64,000 bases of DNA from the NCBI GenBank assembly GCA_963922205.1, contig CAWUHX010000013.1, positions 1,984,001 to 2,048,000 of the forward strand, in the 5' to 3' direction. Shown here in pieces: positions 31,481-43,734 of the stretch (position 1 is the first letter of the stretch; each line of letters opens with the position of its first letter). The notes beneath the pieces were generated by a model. The model saw nothing but the letters and a program-made list of their open reading frames with translations, made no database searches and was not told the origin of the DNA. A program made the position numbers and the translations under genes. This DNA is from Romanomermis culicivorax. Its lineage: Eukaryota > Nematoda > Enoplea > Mermithida > Mermithidae.

Positions 31481-32136
31481 AATAGAACAGCATGAAGAGC
31501 AGTTAAAGGAAAAGAAAAGCGAATAAAAAAGTGGAGAACGAGCAAAGAACAAACAAGACATTGAATAAAAAAAGTAATAAGAGTAAAATTAGGAAGTGGA
31601 AGGAATAGAAAAAAGAAAGAAGTGAACCACAAGCATTAATATTGAAATGAACACAATATAATGCAGATTTATAAAAAGGGACGAACGAGAAAGAGGAGGA
31701 AAGGGCTAGAACGAGAAAGACGAGGAAAGGGCTAGAACAAAAAAGATAGGGCCATAGGAAGAGGAAAAGAGTGAGAAGAAAACAATAAACAGAAAAGGAA
31801 ACACATGAAAAGAAAATAAATAAGGATAAAATAAATGAAAGCAAAAGTAGAAAAGAGAATAAAAGAAAAAAGTAAGAGAAAAAAACAAGGAAAAAGAAGA
31901 AAAGGCAGAAAATAATCTATTTACACATAGTTTTAGGTGTCAGCAACAGTGTAGTTATCGTGAATCTTGAAGTAAACTTCAAACTTGCATCCAAAACAGA
32001 AAAATGAACAAAGAGCACTAGAAAGTAAATGAAGAATTTAAACTGCATCTGCTTACAAATTAAGCCATGATTTCCACAGTGGATAATTTGAAATATCTGT
32101 CTGCCTGTAGTTAAAGTGCAGCCTTTTCTACTAAAA

Positions 32137-33031
32137 ATGGTTCTCTCTGAGCAATTTGATGCGGAATTTCGTGATATGAAATTGAAAGACATTTTCTCTA
32201 TATGCAAATCTGAAGCGGACTGTATTATTTGGCTATTGGAGCGAAACTTATTACCCAAAGAAAAACGTAGCCTTAGTGAAAGTTGTGCGCAAACGGATTA
32301 AATTATGACCCTGGTAACCACCAACAAAAATGATGGATTGAAATGGTTGTGTGGAAAATTTAGAAGCAAATGGGGTTTCTAAAAAGCCAGTTTTTTAAAA
32401 AATTACCACTTAGCTACAGGGAAATATTTCAATTTGTTTATTACTGGTGCCACAAATTAGATAAGCAGAACTTGCTAGAATTTTGGTTAGGAATTAGTCA
32501 CATGACTGTTGTTGATTGGAAAATGTTCTGCAGAGATATTTGTGCGCAGCATTTGTTAAGAAATCCTATAAAAATTGGTGGCTCCAGAAAAACTGTTAAA
32601 ATTGATCAATGCCTCTCAGTAAGAAGAAAGCATAATGTTGGCCGAACTGTTAAGCAACAATGGGTTTTTGGAGGCGTCAAAGTTGGAAATACTCCCTGTT
32701 TTCTCGTTCCCATAGAAAAACGTGATGCAGGGACTCTGTTGCCAATACTGGAAAAATTTGTCAAGAAAGGTACTATGATAATTTCGGATTTTACAATAAA
32801 ATTTATGAGATGGGTTATACTCATCTGAAAGTTAATCATTCTGAAAATTTCACTGATCCTATAACAAAGGCTTGTACGAATCATGTGGAATCCATGTGGC
32901 AGAAGGCTAAACAAAAGCACAAGCAACGATATGGTACCCATCGTGCTTTACTTGACACTTACATGAGCGAATTTATGTGGAGAAAATCATGGCGAAAATC
33001 CTTTGTTTTTCTTCTGGAAACATGTCAGTGA
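32137..33031 (+). pseudogene. Merlin transposase (IS1595/ISXO2-like DDE domain), frameshifted
   Basis: An N-terminal part ([34 protein letters not shown]) ends at a stop at 32299. The central frame from about 32370 has PLSYREIFQFVYYW, and the catalytic core has KIDQCLSVRRK (first Asp), QQWVFGG, ISDF (second Asp, about 32795) and, after a one-base loss, NHSENFTDP and NHVESMWQKAK (catalytic Glu), ending with EFMWRK. The protein cuts and rejoins DNA at the element's termini. A stop and at least two frameshifts (near 32385 and 32800) leave this copy inactive, although the DDE residues are still visible. Confidence 0.92.
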
Positions 33032-33462
33032 GGAATATGCATGTTGTTGAATTGTTGAGAAATATAGAATAATTGTTGAGTTGATGAAAAATTGTCTTTT
33101 AGTTCAACCTAATTTTCTGGTCTTCAGTACAATCCATAATTTTTGCTACTGGCTACCTGCATTGTAAGCTGGTCATCAATGTTATATATTTCTTATTTAT
33201 ATTTATTTATTTTTGTCTCATGTATTTCCTTTTCTTTTCGTTCATTTCTTTTCACCAATCTGCATTGTGTTCATTCCAATATTACTCTTTGTGGCTCTTT
33301 CTTTTTTCTATTTACTTCCTAATTTTACTCTTATTACTTTTTTATTCAATGTCTTGTTTGTTCATTGCTCGTTTTTTTTTATTTGCTTTTCTTTTCCCTT
33401 AGCTGCTTTTCATGCTGTTCTATTCTTTCATCTTAATTTTTTTCTGTTTGATTCATTTCTAT

Positions 33463-33643
33463 CATACCTGTAAGAGGTCCGAACAGAGGGGAGGTAAACC
33501 CAAAATTTGGGGTGGAGGTCCCAACATTTCCAGGATTTTGATTGAGGGGTCGAAAAAACCCAAAAAAGTTGAAGAAATTTCACTAATTTTCCCAAAAAAA
33601 GGGTGGGTGTCTCCCTCCCAACCTCCCCTTAATTCCAAGTATG
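33463..33643 (+). mobile_element. MITE family B, copy in the right Merlin arm
   Basis: It starts CATACCTGTAAGAGGTCCGA and ends AAGTATG, with exact ATTTCTAT duplications (33455-33462 and 33644-33651). The long G runs seen in other copies are shorter here. Confidence 0.9.
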
Positions 33644-34294
33644 ATTTCTATTCCTTTCGTTTCACTCTTTTTCACTTATTCAATTGTTTGTATATGTTCA
33701 AATTATTTTTTAACTTCCTCTTTCTTTAATTTCTTTGCATTTTTTTACTCCTGTGTTTCCTACTTTTTGAATTGGTTTTGTTCTCCCACCAGTTTCTTTC
33801 TTTTCCCATGTGCGTCTTTTCATTTCTTTCATTATTTTCATTGTTTTTCTTTTTGTTTCGTTTTCTCATATTGCTGACATCAAATCATATCACTTGTTTT
33901 ATTTTATCCATGTCTATGCATTTTATTTGAAGCTATCCTGAAAATATTTCAAGTTTTCTTTAATAAGAAGCGACAAAAAAAGTAGTTCTGACTTAATTTT
34001 TTCTCCTGTAGAAAAGATGTTTCATCCTTTGATACATAAACTCGAAGTCACATCGTAAACTAATGCGTGAGGTATCAGCATCATGCATGGCACACTCAGT
34101 CACTTCTATACTGAGCTCCCAGGCTCACTCTTGCTTTTGACAGACGATGTTAGAGTCAGGAGTGTTTGATTGGAATTATGAGCGGCAAGTTCATATTCCC
34201 AATCTTGCTGGGCGTTCGGTGGAGGTCTAACTGTAGTCACCAGCAGTTGACGTTGGGACTAGGGTTGACCAAAGTGGAAAAGTGCCAGAGCATG

Positions 34295-34606
34295 TCTTGA
34301 TCTATGAGAGAAAGAAGTTCTATCCATTTGGGGATGAATCCCATTGAGTAAATTCTTTCCAAAGTAGCCGATTTATTATTGTCTGTCGTAGGGCCTCCAG
34401 ACATGGTGTCAAACATGGAACTCCTACTTTAGGAATATTGCACGGAGGATGCAAATATTTCTCAGGTGTTTGTTTGAGACACGGGGGATCCTTCATACAA
34501 AATTTCAGCTAAATCAGGGAGGGTCGAGCGGGGACCCCTTGATCACTTGACATGGAATGACCCAACATTTATCAAATTTGATACTCTGATCAAAGTCGCT
34601 CCTGAT
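34295..34606. other. Spacer between the Merlin and hAT elements
   Basis: No gene. It contains two near copies of 'tctgatcaaagtc', one overlapping the CTCCTGAT target duplication of the next element. Confidence 0.4.
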
Positions 34607-35688
34607 CAGGGTTGGCAAGGCTTTGGTTTTTTAAGAAAACCAAAAAAATGGAAAACCTCTGGTTTTTTGGCTTTTTCCAAAATCATTGGGAAACTGTTTA
34701 CACATTAGCCGATCTTCTTGGCATGTATTGATGTCCATCTTAATCAACAAAACAACTAATTTAGTTGAATTGACTTCACTACAAAGTAGGAGAAAGTCGT
34801 ATTTTTATGATACATTTCGTATTCAAAAGATGTGATTTAAATATCAATCGATATCCTTTGTATACATCTTGCGAGCACACATTTAGTGAGTCGAGTTTGC
34901 TATGATTTGCTCACAAAAAATTTGATGCTGAATGTTTCGTAGAGTTTACTCCAACCATGCAGGGTGATATCCATTGTTGCATATCATCATCGAAATTTTA
35001 TAAAATATGATTGAGGTTAATATCCTGTATTTATTTTTACGGTAAGCTTTTTAATTTTCTTAGCTCAAAATTTCAAAATATAAATGAGATAACAATAATA
35101 AAACTTTATACAGATCATTTGAGCATACTGTAGGTTAACAAAGAGAAGAGCTATTGAGTGGCTCATTTTTGCATGACTTGACGTCGCAACTAAATAGAAA
35201 AAATCGTACAAAAATATGTATCTTATCTATCATGCAAGCGAGAATAGTATATATAAATGACCCATTTGCTGTAGCTGTAGTTATAGCTTGCAGACAGGTT
35301 TGAAAAGCAAAAATTTGGAAACATCTGAAATGTCTATGTGTGACCTTCAACTGCAGTTTATTATATTAATGACATATGTAATAATCTATCAATTTAAAAC
35401 CCTCTTATCGAAAATGGTATACTTAAAAATTGTGTCATTTCAACTTTTCTGTGCATTATGTGATGCATTGATACAATTCTGTAGTTGATTTCTTTTGAGT
35501 TTTGATTACGTACATTGTGTATTGCATATTTCTCTTTATTTGTAATTTTTCTTCTTTTGCTTGAATTTGCCCCTTACATATTGCATGCTCTTTTCCATTT
35601 TTACTTTTCTTATGTTCTTCACTCATGATTCCTTTCTTATGTGCCCACTATTACTGTATTTCTATTGCTATAATAGGGATTTCCTATA

Positions 35689-37734
35689 CAGTACGGGACA
35701 AATTTGTTGCAGCACCAGTAATCTTTTGGTAAATGTCTTGGCGATATACTGGGTCTTTACTGGTAGAAATTTCGAGATGAAATAGTGGATTACTGGTGCT
35801 TTACTAGTTGATAAGTTTGGCGGCCATGAAACATTACTGGTGGATTACTGGTAATATACTTCAATAAAACACGTAACGCATACTATTTATATGCAAGTAA
35901 TCAATACAATGTCCGTAATTTTAGCCTTCCATCTGCTTTGCGTTTTTCTCCTTAACAAAAATACGGACGTCCGCCATCCTCATGAATATTAATGAATCAA
36001 AAAGCATTTAGTTGTTCTCTCCCCTAAAAGTTGTGTAAGGAAAAAAGACCAGACAGGAGGAATGGGCTTTTATTGTGACCATTTCAGCCATTGAGCATTT
36101 AAGCTACTGAATACTTCTAGTTAAATATGAACTGATATCTGCTTTGTAGGTTTTAGTTTAGACGCGTTTCAAGATGCATACTATAATGTCATCAAATTGG
36201 AAAGACTATGACCATCAATTTTCAGATAGAAGGAATTTGTGCAGTTTTTGTGTGACTTTTGTTTTCTTTTTAAATTCTTTTTGGTTTCCTACTTGGGAAA
36301 GGTGACCATTGAGCAAGCTGTGTTCAGGAAAATGACAGTCCATGTGAAGAGATTTTTTGACAAAATATCTTATAGTTCTTATGCTTATGGTTCCTTTTGA
36401 GAACCATAGCGAAAGCTATTTTTAGCTTTCATCAAAAAGACGATTATTGGTGTGTATTAAAGTTTGAAGCATACTGAGATGTGATCTATTTTTAAATGTA
36501 GAAAAATCATAATTCTTTCGAGTTTTCAATCCAAATTTTCCAAATAAATATACTTAAAGTTTGATATTCTATCATGTCCATGTGTATAAACAATAGCGGG
36601 TATTTAATTTCTGATGTGTGCCTCGATTTGGCCAGGAGCACATTCCATCAACTGAGACTGACACAGTCTTTGTTTATGGAAGTTTTCTGTAACTTGAGGC
36701 CATACATGTAATTGGGGGGGGGAAGTGCTATGGGAACCCCCCCAGAAATCATCGACCATATGGCTAGCCATTGGGCGACCCCCCCCCCCAGGATTTTCCA
36801 ATCCTATGGCTAGCCATATGGTAACCCTAGGGACCCCCATAGTTTTAGTCAGGAAAATAATGAAAAATGTCATTTTTTCATGAAAAATGTCAATTTTTGA
36901 ACAAAAATGGTCAAAAATGTCAATTTTCTTGGCACTTCGCGCCATAAGTACATATTTTATCATTTTTTAGACAAAAATTACTACTTTTTAAACCGTTTTT
37001 CGGACATTTTTCATGAAAAAAATCGATTTTTTTCCTTCAGGGACCCCTCCCCCCAAAATTTTGGGAATTACTGACCCCCGGCCCCAAAAAAATGCTCCAA
37101 CCCCCCCAGACCTTGGAGCTCCGTTACATGTATGCTTCAGGCACCAATATTATTTTAGTTATTATTTTTCATGTAAAGTGTAAACAAATCAGTTCAAGTA
37201 ATACGGTAATAGTAGAATTAAAAATGTACATTTTGATTGCTTTTTGAAAAGTTATCAATTCAAAATAAAAACGGATAAATACAAATAAATGAGTGGTGGA
37301 TAAATCAAGACATAGATGTAAACACTACATTAATGCATGCAGTGTCAGTTCAATTTCACTAAATTTTACAGTAGCTTTAATGTTAAGTGGCAGAACGCCC
37401 ACAATAAAACGCCATTTCTCCTTTTTGCTTAATTTATATTCATGAGGATGGCGGACGCCAGTATTTTTGTGAAGAAAAACGCAAAGCAGATGGAAGGCTA
37501 AAATAAGGGACATTGTATTGATTAATTGCAAAGAAATAGTATGCGTACATATTTTATTGAAGTATGTGTTACCAGTAATCCACCAGTAATGCATCATGGC
37601 GGCCAAACTTATCAACTAGTAAAGCACCAGTAATCCACTATTTCATCTCGAAATTTCTATCAGTAAAGACCCAGTATATCGCCAAGACATTCACCAAAAG
37701 ATTACTGGTGCTACAACGAATTTGTCTCGTACTG
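35689..37734. mobile_element. Tc1/mariner-like non-autonomous element (family Y) inside family X
   Basis: Inverted ends CAGTACGGGACAAATTTGTT and the inverse of CAGTACGAGACAAATTCGTT extend about 300 bp inward. Comparison with the uninterrupted copy of X at 38700-38715 shows the empty site and leaves a TA on the left (35687-35688) and CA on the right, consistent with a TA duplication with one later change. A family-A MITE lies inside. There is no transposase. Confidence 0.88.
36701..37134 (+). mobile_element. MITE family A, copy 2
   Basis: CATACATGTAA and TTACATGTATG termini with CTTGAGGC and CTTCAGGC flanks (one change in eight). It contains GGCACTTCGCGCC (36931-36943) and several C runs of seven to nine. 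Confidence 0.9.
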
Positions 37735-37972
37735 CAGCATAAAATAATGACACTTCCGGTAAGATTAATACTTCTAGCTGCCATTTAAAGGCTCCCTGAC
37801 CAGTCTTAGATGATACAGGGAGCTTCCAGCAGTTTTCACATAGTTATTTTGATGTACCAAACATTTTAAAGAATTAAACCAGATCAAAACCACTAAAAAA
37901 CCATAGAAAAACAAAAAAAAACCAAAAATTCGAAATTTCAAAAGTTTGGTTTTTGCCAAGCCTGCTCCTGAT

Positions 37973-38491
37973 CAAAGTCACCCAACTTTACCTTATAATA
38001 AGTTATACGTTGGAGAAGTCGGATTGACTCGATTTTGGCCAGAGTTACCCCACTTTACCTCAATTGATTTTTCAGCGTCGCAGAATATCAATATCCGAAA
38101 GAAAATTTCTGGCGCTCAGCATCAGTATACTTTTTTGGGCTCTCATTCGTTGTCATAGAATACTTGACTGTCGATTTCTCATCTCATGTAGTTCATCATT
38201 ATGCTCTTGGATAGTTTGCTGAAAGTTTGTTCGACAATGCTTGTAAATTAGACTCTAACTCCAAAATTTCAATTTTTTCCTCAATTTTAATGAGTTAACG
38301 AATCTAAAAACACCAGAAGGTTTGAAAAAGCTGGAGAAACGCTTAAATAAAGCGTCTATGAGCATTTTAAACAAAAAAAAAACGACTTCGGGAAAATGGG
38401 AAAAAAAAATTTTGACCTCTTTCTCTATTTGGGGAGATGGCCGGCGGGAAAAAAGAAACAGTGGTCCTGAAAGAAGAGAGAGCCACTGAAA
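37973..38491. other. Spacer with repeat family S, copy 2
   Basis: 38090-38250 matches 26020-26260 and, reversed, 58960-59200, including a decayed GGCGC hairpin at 38110. The remainder (38260-38490) is non-coding. Confidence 0.6.
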
Positions 38492-40023
38492 CAGGGTTGA
38501 CAAAAACCAAACTTTTGAAATTTCGACTTTTTGGTTTTTTAATGGTTTTTCAGTGGTTTTTTCTGGTTCAATTCTTTAGAATGTTTGGTACATCAAAATA
38601 ACTATGTAAAAAACTGCTGGAGGCTCCCTGTATCATCCAAGACTAGTTAGGGAGCCGTAAAATGGCAGCTAGAAGTATTAATCTTATCAGAAGTGTCATT
38701 ATTTTATGCTATAGGAAATCCCTATTTAGCAATAGAAATAAAGTAATAGTGGGCCATAAAAAAGGGAACCATGAGTGAAGAACACAAGAAAAGTAAAAAT
38801 GGAAAAGAGCATGCGATATGTAAGGCATACCTGTACTTGGGGGGGGGGGTTGGGGGCCCCCCAACTTGGCCAACCCTGTACCCAAAATCATTTTCCCCCA
38901 ACCCCCCCCCCCCCCCAGTTTGGAAAAAAATAAAAGAATTTTCAAAAAAGTGTATGTTTTTTGGGAAAAATTTCGACTTTTTCCTACCCCCCCCCCCCCA
39001 AACTGGTTGGAGGTCTTACAGGTATGATGTAAGGGGCAAATTCAAGCAAAAGAAGAAAAATTACAAATAAAGAGAAATATACAATACACAATGTACGTAA
39101 TCAAAACTCAAAAGAAATCAACCACAGAATTGTATCAATGCGTCACATATATATATACATAATGCATAGGAAAGCTGAAATGACACAACTTTTAAGTATA
39201 CCGTTTTGGACAAGAGGGTTTTAACTTGATAGATTATTACATATTTTATAAATATTACAAACTGCAGTTGAAAGTCACACATAGACATTTCAGATGTTTC
39301 CAAATTTTTGCTTTTCAAACCTGTCTGCGAGCTATAACTACAGCAAATGGGTCTTATTATATATATACTATTCTCGCTTGCATGATAGATACATATTTTT
39401 GTACGATTTTTTCTACTTAGTAGCGACGTCAAGTCCCATAAAAATGAACCACTCAAAAGCTCCTCTCTTTGTTAACCTACAGTATGCTTAACTGATCTGT
39501 ATTAAATTTTATTATTGTTGTCTCATTTATATTTTGAAATTTCGAGCTAAGAAAATTAAAAAGCTTACCGTAACAATAAATTCAGTATATTAAACTCAAT
39601 CATATTTCATAACATTTTGAAGATGATATGGATCAATGGATGTCACCCCATATGGTCACTCCACGAAAGATTTAGTGTCTACTTTTTTGTGAGCAAGCAA
39701 ATTATAGCAAAGTTGACTCATGTACTAATTGTGTGGTTGCAAGATGGATACAAAGGATATCGATTGAGTCATATTACATCTTTTGAGTACGAAATGCATC
39801 ATAAAAATACGACTTTTTTCTACTATGTAGTGAAGTCAATTCAAATAAATTAATTGTTTTGTTGATTTCGATAGACACCAATACATGCCCAGAGGATCAA
39901 CTAATGTGAAAAACAATTTCCCAATGATTTTGGAAAAAAATTAAAAAAAAACCAAAAAACCAGAGATTTTCCAATTTTTTGGTTTTTTTAAAAAACCAAA
40001 AAACCAAAGCCTTGCCAACCCTG
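38492..40023 (-). mobile_element. Non-autonomous hAT element (family X), copy 2, inverted
   Basis: It starts CAGGGTTGAC and ends CAAAGCCTTGCCAACCCTG, with exact CACTGAAA duplications (38484-38491 and 40024-40031). It is the reverse complement of the copy at 34607 apart from different nested insertions: a family-B MITE at 38826-39026 here, a mariner-like element there. Confidence 0.94.
38826..39026 (-). mobile_element. MITE family B, copy inside family X
   Basis: CATACCTGTA and TACAGGTATG termini with exact ATGTAAGG duplications (38818-38825 and 39027-39034). It has a G run of ten and C runs of about twelve. Confidence 0.93.
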
Positions 40024-40269
40024 CACTGAAACAAAACAACGTAGCTTTAATTGGGTATATTTTTATCAAACTTTTGACCTAAAAGCTTTCTGCAGTTTTC
40101 AATATGTTTCTAGTAGAAAAAATTTTAAGAAAAAAAAGAAAAAATGCCATTAGCACAAATGTCCATGCGGTGCAGTGCACAAAAAAAAAAACGCACGGCG
40201 GCAACCACCGTTTTTTTTTCCTCGAAGATTTTTTCCACATGAGAAACGGACTCAAAATTTTTTTCCTCA

Positions 40270-40973
40270 TTTTTAAAAATGCATATATATAATGTGGCTA
40301 AGGATGCTTTTTTATGCATTTTAGGAGCATACCCAAGCATTTTGTTGTATTTGGAGTCAGAAACCTGCAAAAAATGAGGAAAAAATTGAGAAAATTCTGG
40401 TTGTGTTTGTTAAAAATGAGCTCATGAAGAATATATTGGTGTTCTACAGGAGCAGGTGAAGCATGTTAACGATAGAGTTCTCAGGAATTCATCCGCTCTA
40501 TTGACATTTCGGTGGTTCCGATTAGAATCATCTAATTTTATTTAGCTTTTGGTCCGGCGCAGAGCGCCGAAAATTTTTTTGAATTTCCACTTTCTAAAAC
40601 GCTGGAAAATGAACCTTCACAAGCATACCTGTAAGACCTCCGACCAGTTGGGGGGGGGGGGGGGTAAATCCGAAATTTTGGGGGGGGGGGGGGTAAGAAA
40701 AAGTCGAAATTTTTCCCAAAAAAGGCCAAAAAACATACACTTTTTCGAAAATTTTTTTAATTTTTTCCAAACTGGGGGGGGGGGGGTTGGGGGGGAAATG
40801 ATTTTGGGTATAGGGTTGGCCGAGTTGGGGGGGGGGGGTCCCCCCCCAACCCCCCAAGTACAGGTATGTTCACAAGAAGAATATAATGAACCTTCACAAG
40901 AAGAATATAATGAACCTTCACAAGAGAAATAAATTAAAATCAAACTGATGAACTGTAATTTGTTCCCCATTCC
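40270..40973 (+). repeat. Dispersed repeat family R, left half of a split copy
   Basis: It aligns with 24840-25190, including the GGCGCAGAGCGCC hairpin at 40554-40569. The other half resumes at 45433 after a 4.45-kb insertion. A family-B MITE is inserted at 40624-40868, after which 'gaagaatataatgaaccttcacaa' is present in tandem. Confidence 0.8.
40624..40868 (+). mobile_element. MITE family B, copy inside repeat R
   Basis: CATACCTGTAAG and ACAGGTATG termini with exact TTCACAAG duplications (40616-40623 and 40869-40876). It contains five G runs of eight or more. Confidence 0.93.
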
Positions 40974-41365
40974 GGCAAATTTGGCAGTGGCTAAACAGCT
41001 GCGCGGCTGCTGAGCCAAAACATACCCTTTTGGATAAACAGCCGCGCGCCTGCTGAGCCAAAACATACCCTTCCGGATAAACAGCCGCGCGGCTGCTGGG
41101 CCAAAACATACCCTTTCGGATAAACAGCCGCGCGGCTGCTGAGTCAAAACATGCCATTTTGGATAAACAGCCGCCAAAATAGTTGATTACAGTAAACAGC
41201 TCCTTATGTCGAGAACTGAATAAAAAGTAAATACCTGTGAACACAGATTGTAAAACTGTACGCAGCTTTTGGAATGCTTGCTCAATTTACTCTCAAGCAA
41301 GTCAAATTTTCCTGGCCTCTCGTGTTATTTTTCAAATGTATTCATGGTTCATATATTTTTTCAGG

Positions 41366-41455
41366 ATGCCAGTCAAAGTGAATGCCTGGACCGTCAGTTA
41401 TGGTGATAATTGTGACACTAATGCTGAAAATTGTAAACATTATAAATTATCATAA
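41366..41455 (+). CDS. Short exon-like frame upstream of the NADAR-like exon
   Basis: A TTTTTTCAG acceptor precedes an ATG opening 29 codons (MPVKVNAWTVSYGDNCD...) to a stop. It may be a 5' exon of the NADAR-like gene or chance. I see no family match. Confidence 0.2.
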   Translation: MPVKVNAWTVSYGDNCDTNAENCKHYKLS

Positions 41456-41687
41456 TCATTATGCATAGTTTGAGATCTCAATCATTGTTAATTATCATTG
41501 TCATAAAGAATATTTCATTAAATAAATATAAAAAAAATGCACACAACACAATGTAATATGGTGATAGGTTTAAACTAACATCTGAACTTCAGTGCATTCT
41601 GCTTGGCGGTTCTAGCCTCAAAAATTCGTGACTATGGAGTCACTTTTCTGCAAGCCAGAATGATCTCTCACTTTTTAGGAAAAAGAT

Positions 41688-41891
41688 ATGATCAAACGAT
41701 ATGAGGCTGGCGAACTAATCATCTATGGTGGAAAATCATCAGTGTTGTCGGATTTTTTTCAGTTTTCACTCATGCACAACGGTGCCGCATATTGCTCAGT
41801 GGAGCATGCTCATCAATTTTTTAAAGCCTTTTTTTATAATGATACGGCCATACAACAAGGAAATGGTTATACGACACATGATTATTGTTAA
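41688..41891 (+). pseudogene. NADAR/YbiA-like domain fragment
   Basis: After a TTTTTAG acceptor the frame reads IIYGGKSSVLSDFFQFSL, then YCSVEHAHQFFKAFFYNDT. This corresponds to the start of the NADAR fold (a Y/F-GG-x-S-x-L-S-N-F motif, a Y-x-S-x-E-x-x-x-Q helix, then KA-x-x-F-x-D). NADAR proteins act on ADP-ribose-derived or related N-glycosides. In this copy Asp replaces the usual Asn of LSNF, and the fold's C-terminal half is absent or frameshifted after about 45 residues, so it is probably inactive or needs further exons. It lies inside the 4.45-kb transposon. Confidence 0.65.
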
Positions 41892-42413
41892 TCAACAAAA
41901 ATTGTTGATGAGCAACCTACAATAGAATTTTCTTTATCATGCATTACTGAATTTACTTAATGAAGAAATATTTTATGCTGACATTCAGTCATTGGGAGTG
42001 CGGCTCACTTTTGATACTTTAAACTCTCTTAAAATCTGTAATGTACAGTAACTTACAGCAAATGTTAAATCAAAAGATAGCCTATTCTCTCCTGTGTAAA
42101 ATGAATATTGATTTATAGAATAAGATCATTCCAATGTCTTAAAGCTACAAATTTTCACTTTTCTCGTAAAAATTCACACAGTGGGAATGTGCCCATTAGA
42201 TTCAACAGAGTAAATAAATTACCCATTTCCCAGAAAATTTCAAAAATCATTGATATTGCCAGGAAATTATTTTTCTCCAAAAAAATTAGGGGCGGAGCCG
42301 CGATGGAGCTGGGGGCATCCCTGATGGTAGACCTCCTGTTATAACTCATATGGATCACTACATCTGCTTCAATAGAAAAATTATTTTTTTGAACCTAAAT
42401 GAATGCAATTTTT

Positions 42414-43160
42414 TCAAACATCGACAGCATCTTGAAGAGAAAAAATAATATCCCGATCAAGCAATCGATTAAAGCATACACCAAACTCAATATGCTCAAA
42501 ATTTTTGATGGAACAGTTCGAATTACTGCAACCACTCCTTAAACGAGTCTGACAAGAATCCTTGAAAAAGAAATCAAACTTTTCGCCTAATCCACCATAG
42601 AAATCGAAAACATTTCGAGAACACGGTATTTTCGTGAAAGTTGCCCACAATAATTTGGCCTCTGCAAAGCTTGATTTTCTTAAAAGTGACAATACTTTAC
42701 TCAAGCAGCTAATAGCCAGTGATTCATGTACAGCAAATTTTTTTTCAAGATCAACACTTTTTTTCCAAATTTTTAGCATGAAAACACATCAAGCAAAAAT
42801 ATGGCACAAGTGTCTACCAACCCAAGTCTCATTCCATTCGACTCAACAAAGCCGCCAGCTGGAATAGTGGGAATATTTGGAAATGGCTGGTTTAAATCTT
42901 TCTTTTTTATACATGTTTCGAAAATACTGTTATTTTTGGAGTCAGTATCATGTTCCAAACACATTCTTTTAGGCGATGGAGGTTTTAAATTGCTTCTGCA
43001 TGAGTAACAGATCCATTTGATACTGTCATCACACCAAACTGAGTCTGAAGTAGGCTGTGCATTTCCAGGACAATCTTCATGATACCATTCCTCGCATTCA
43101 CTACAACATATCATTTTGACAGGTCCATCATCGGGCATTCTACATGAGCAGTATAGTTGA
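42414..43160 (-). pseudogene. PHD-finger protein with a C-terminal conserved-cysteine domain, frameshifted
   Basis: On the minus strand a C4HC3 PHD finger is visible: CSCRMPDDG, MICCSECEEWYHEDC and WICYSCRS (43150-42990). A linker follows, then GMRLGLVDTC (about 42825). The frame then shifts by one base near 42780 and continues for 120 codons (to 42414) with LLWATFTKIPC and FEHIEFGVCF. The GLVDTC motif resembles the catalytic-cysteine region of papain-fold or ubiquitin-like peptidases carried by some transposons, which is an inference. The upstream exon may have been displaced by the hAT insertion at 43216. PHD fingers usually read histone tails. The copy looks dead. Confidence 0.7.
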
Positions 43161-43734
43161 GCGAGCTGATCGTTGATTATTTATATCCAGAAGTACGTTT
43201 GCTCAAAAACTGTAACAGGGTTCATACAGAGTTGGAGAAAAAAAATTCCCTGTGTTTTCCAGGTTTTCCAGGTTGACAAATGAAATTTTTCCAGGTTTTT
43301 ATAATGATGAAATATTAAAATCCTGAAGAAAAATACTGAATAATAGAAAGATGTGTGAGCTAAAGTATCTCAAAAATAGAGTACTAAACCAAGAAATTTA
43401 TTTTAAATTATTGCGTAACCTAGTGCCGAAAAATTTTGATTCCGAGGCCTCTAATACGTCGCAAAATTAATTTTTCAGCACATTCTTATGCAGCTACCGA
43501 TGATCAATCGTGATCTTGTCAGCATTTGATTGGTGGAAGCGATAAAACATTTTTCTAACGTTTTCGTATATCGAGAGCCAGTAATTTACTAATCATAATT
43601 ATTTATGATATATATAAACCAACGTATAAACCATAAAAAAGTGTGATAGATATTTTACTTTGGACTCGGATATCGGTAATTAACGCGGTGCAGAGCATCG
43701 GAACAAAATTGGATTTTGATATTGGTACCGAGAC

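Larger units (their letters stand above)
30423..34286 (+). mobile_element. Merlin-superfamily DNA transposon with about 1.1-kb inverted ends
   Basis: Exact AGAGCATG duplications (30415-30422 and 34287-34294) bracket termini GGCACTAATCCACTTTGGTC and the inverse of GGCACTTTTCCACTTTGGTC. The inverted arms extend inward about 1.1 kb on each side and are strongly strand-asymmetric: purine-rich on the left arm, pyrimidine-rich on the right. Each arm carries its own family-B MITE, inserted at different sites. The unique centre encodes a damaged Merlin (IS1016-related) transposase. The 8-bp duplication and transposase type agree with Merlin biology. Confidence 0.93.
34607..37964 (+). mobile_element. 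Non-autonomous hAT element (family X), copy 1, interrupted
   Basis: It starts CAGGGTTGGCAAGGC and ends GCCAAGCCTG, with exact CTCCTGAT duplications (34599-34606 and 37965-37972). Without the 2.05-kb mariner-like insertion it is about 1.3 kb and matches, in reverse, the copy at 38492-40023. No transposase. Several frames look open but are AT-rich shadows. Confidence 0.93.

Noticed and set aside
30768..31888. Overlapping minus-strand frames rich in Phe, Leu and Ser
   Set aside because: They arise from the nearly pure purine/pyrimidine arms of the Merlin element and have mirror images in the other arm; they are not membrane proteins.
33213..33877. Plus-strand Phe/Ser-rich frames
   Set aside because: Same cause as the previous item, in the right Merlin arm.
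40997..41168. Regularly spaced repeats resembling a CRISPR array
   Set aside because: The units are directly tandem without unique spacers and have an inverted counterpart at 45208-45420, so they are transposon ends; the genome is eukaryotic.
40617..41244. Long minus-strand frames of 108-186 codons across the terminal array
   Set aside because: The 43-bp units and G/C runs keep frames open; the repeated peptides simply reflect the repeat.
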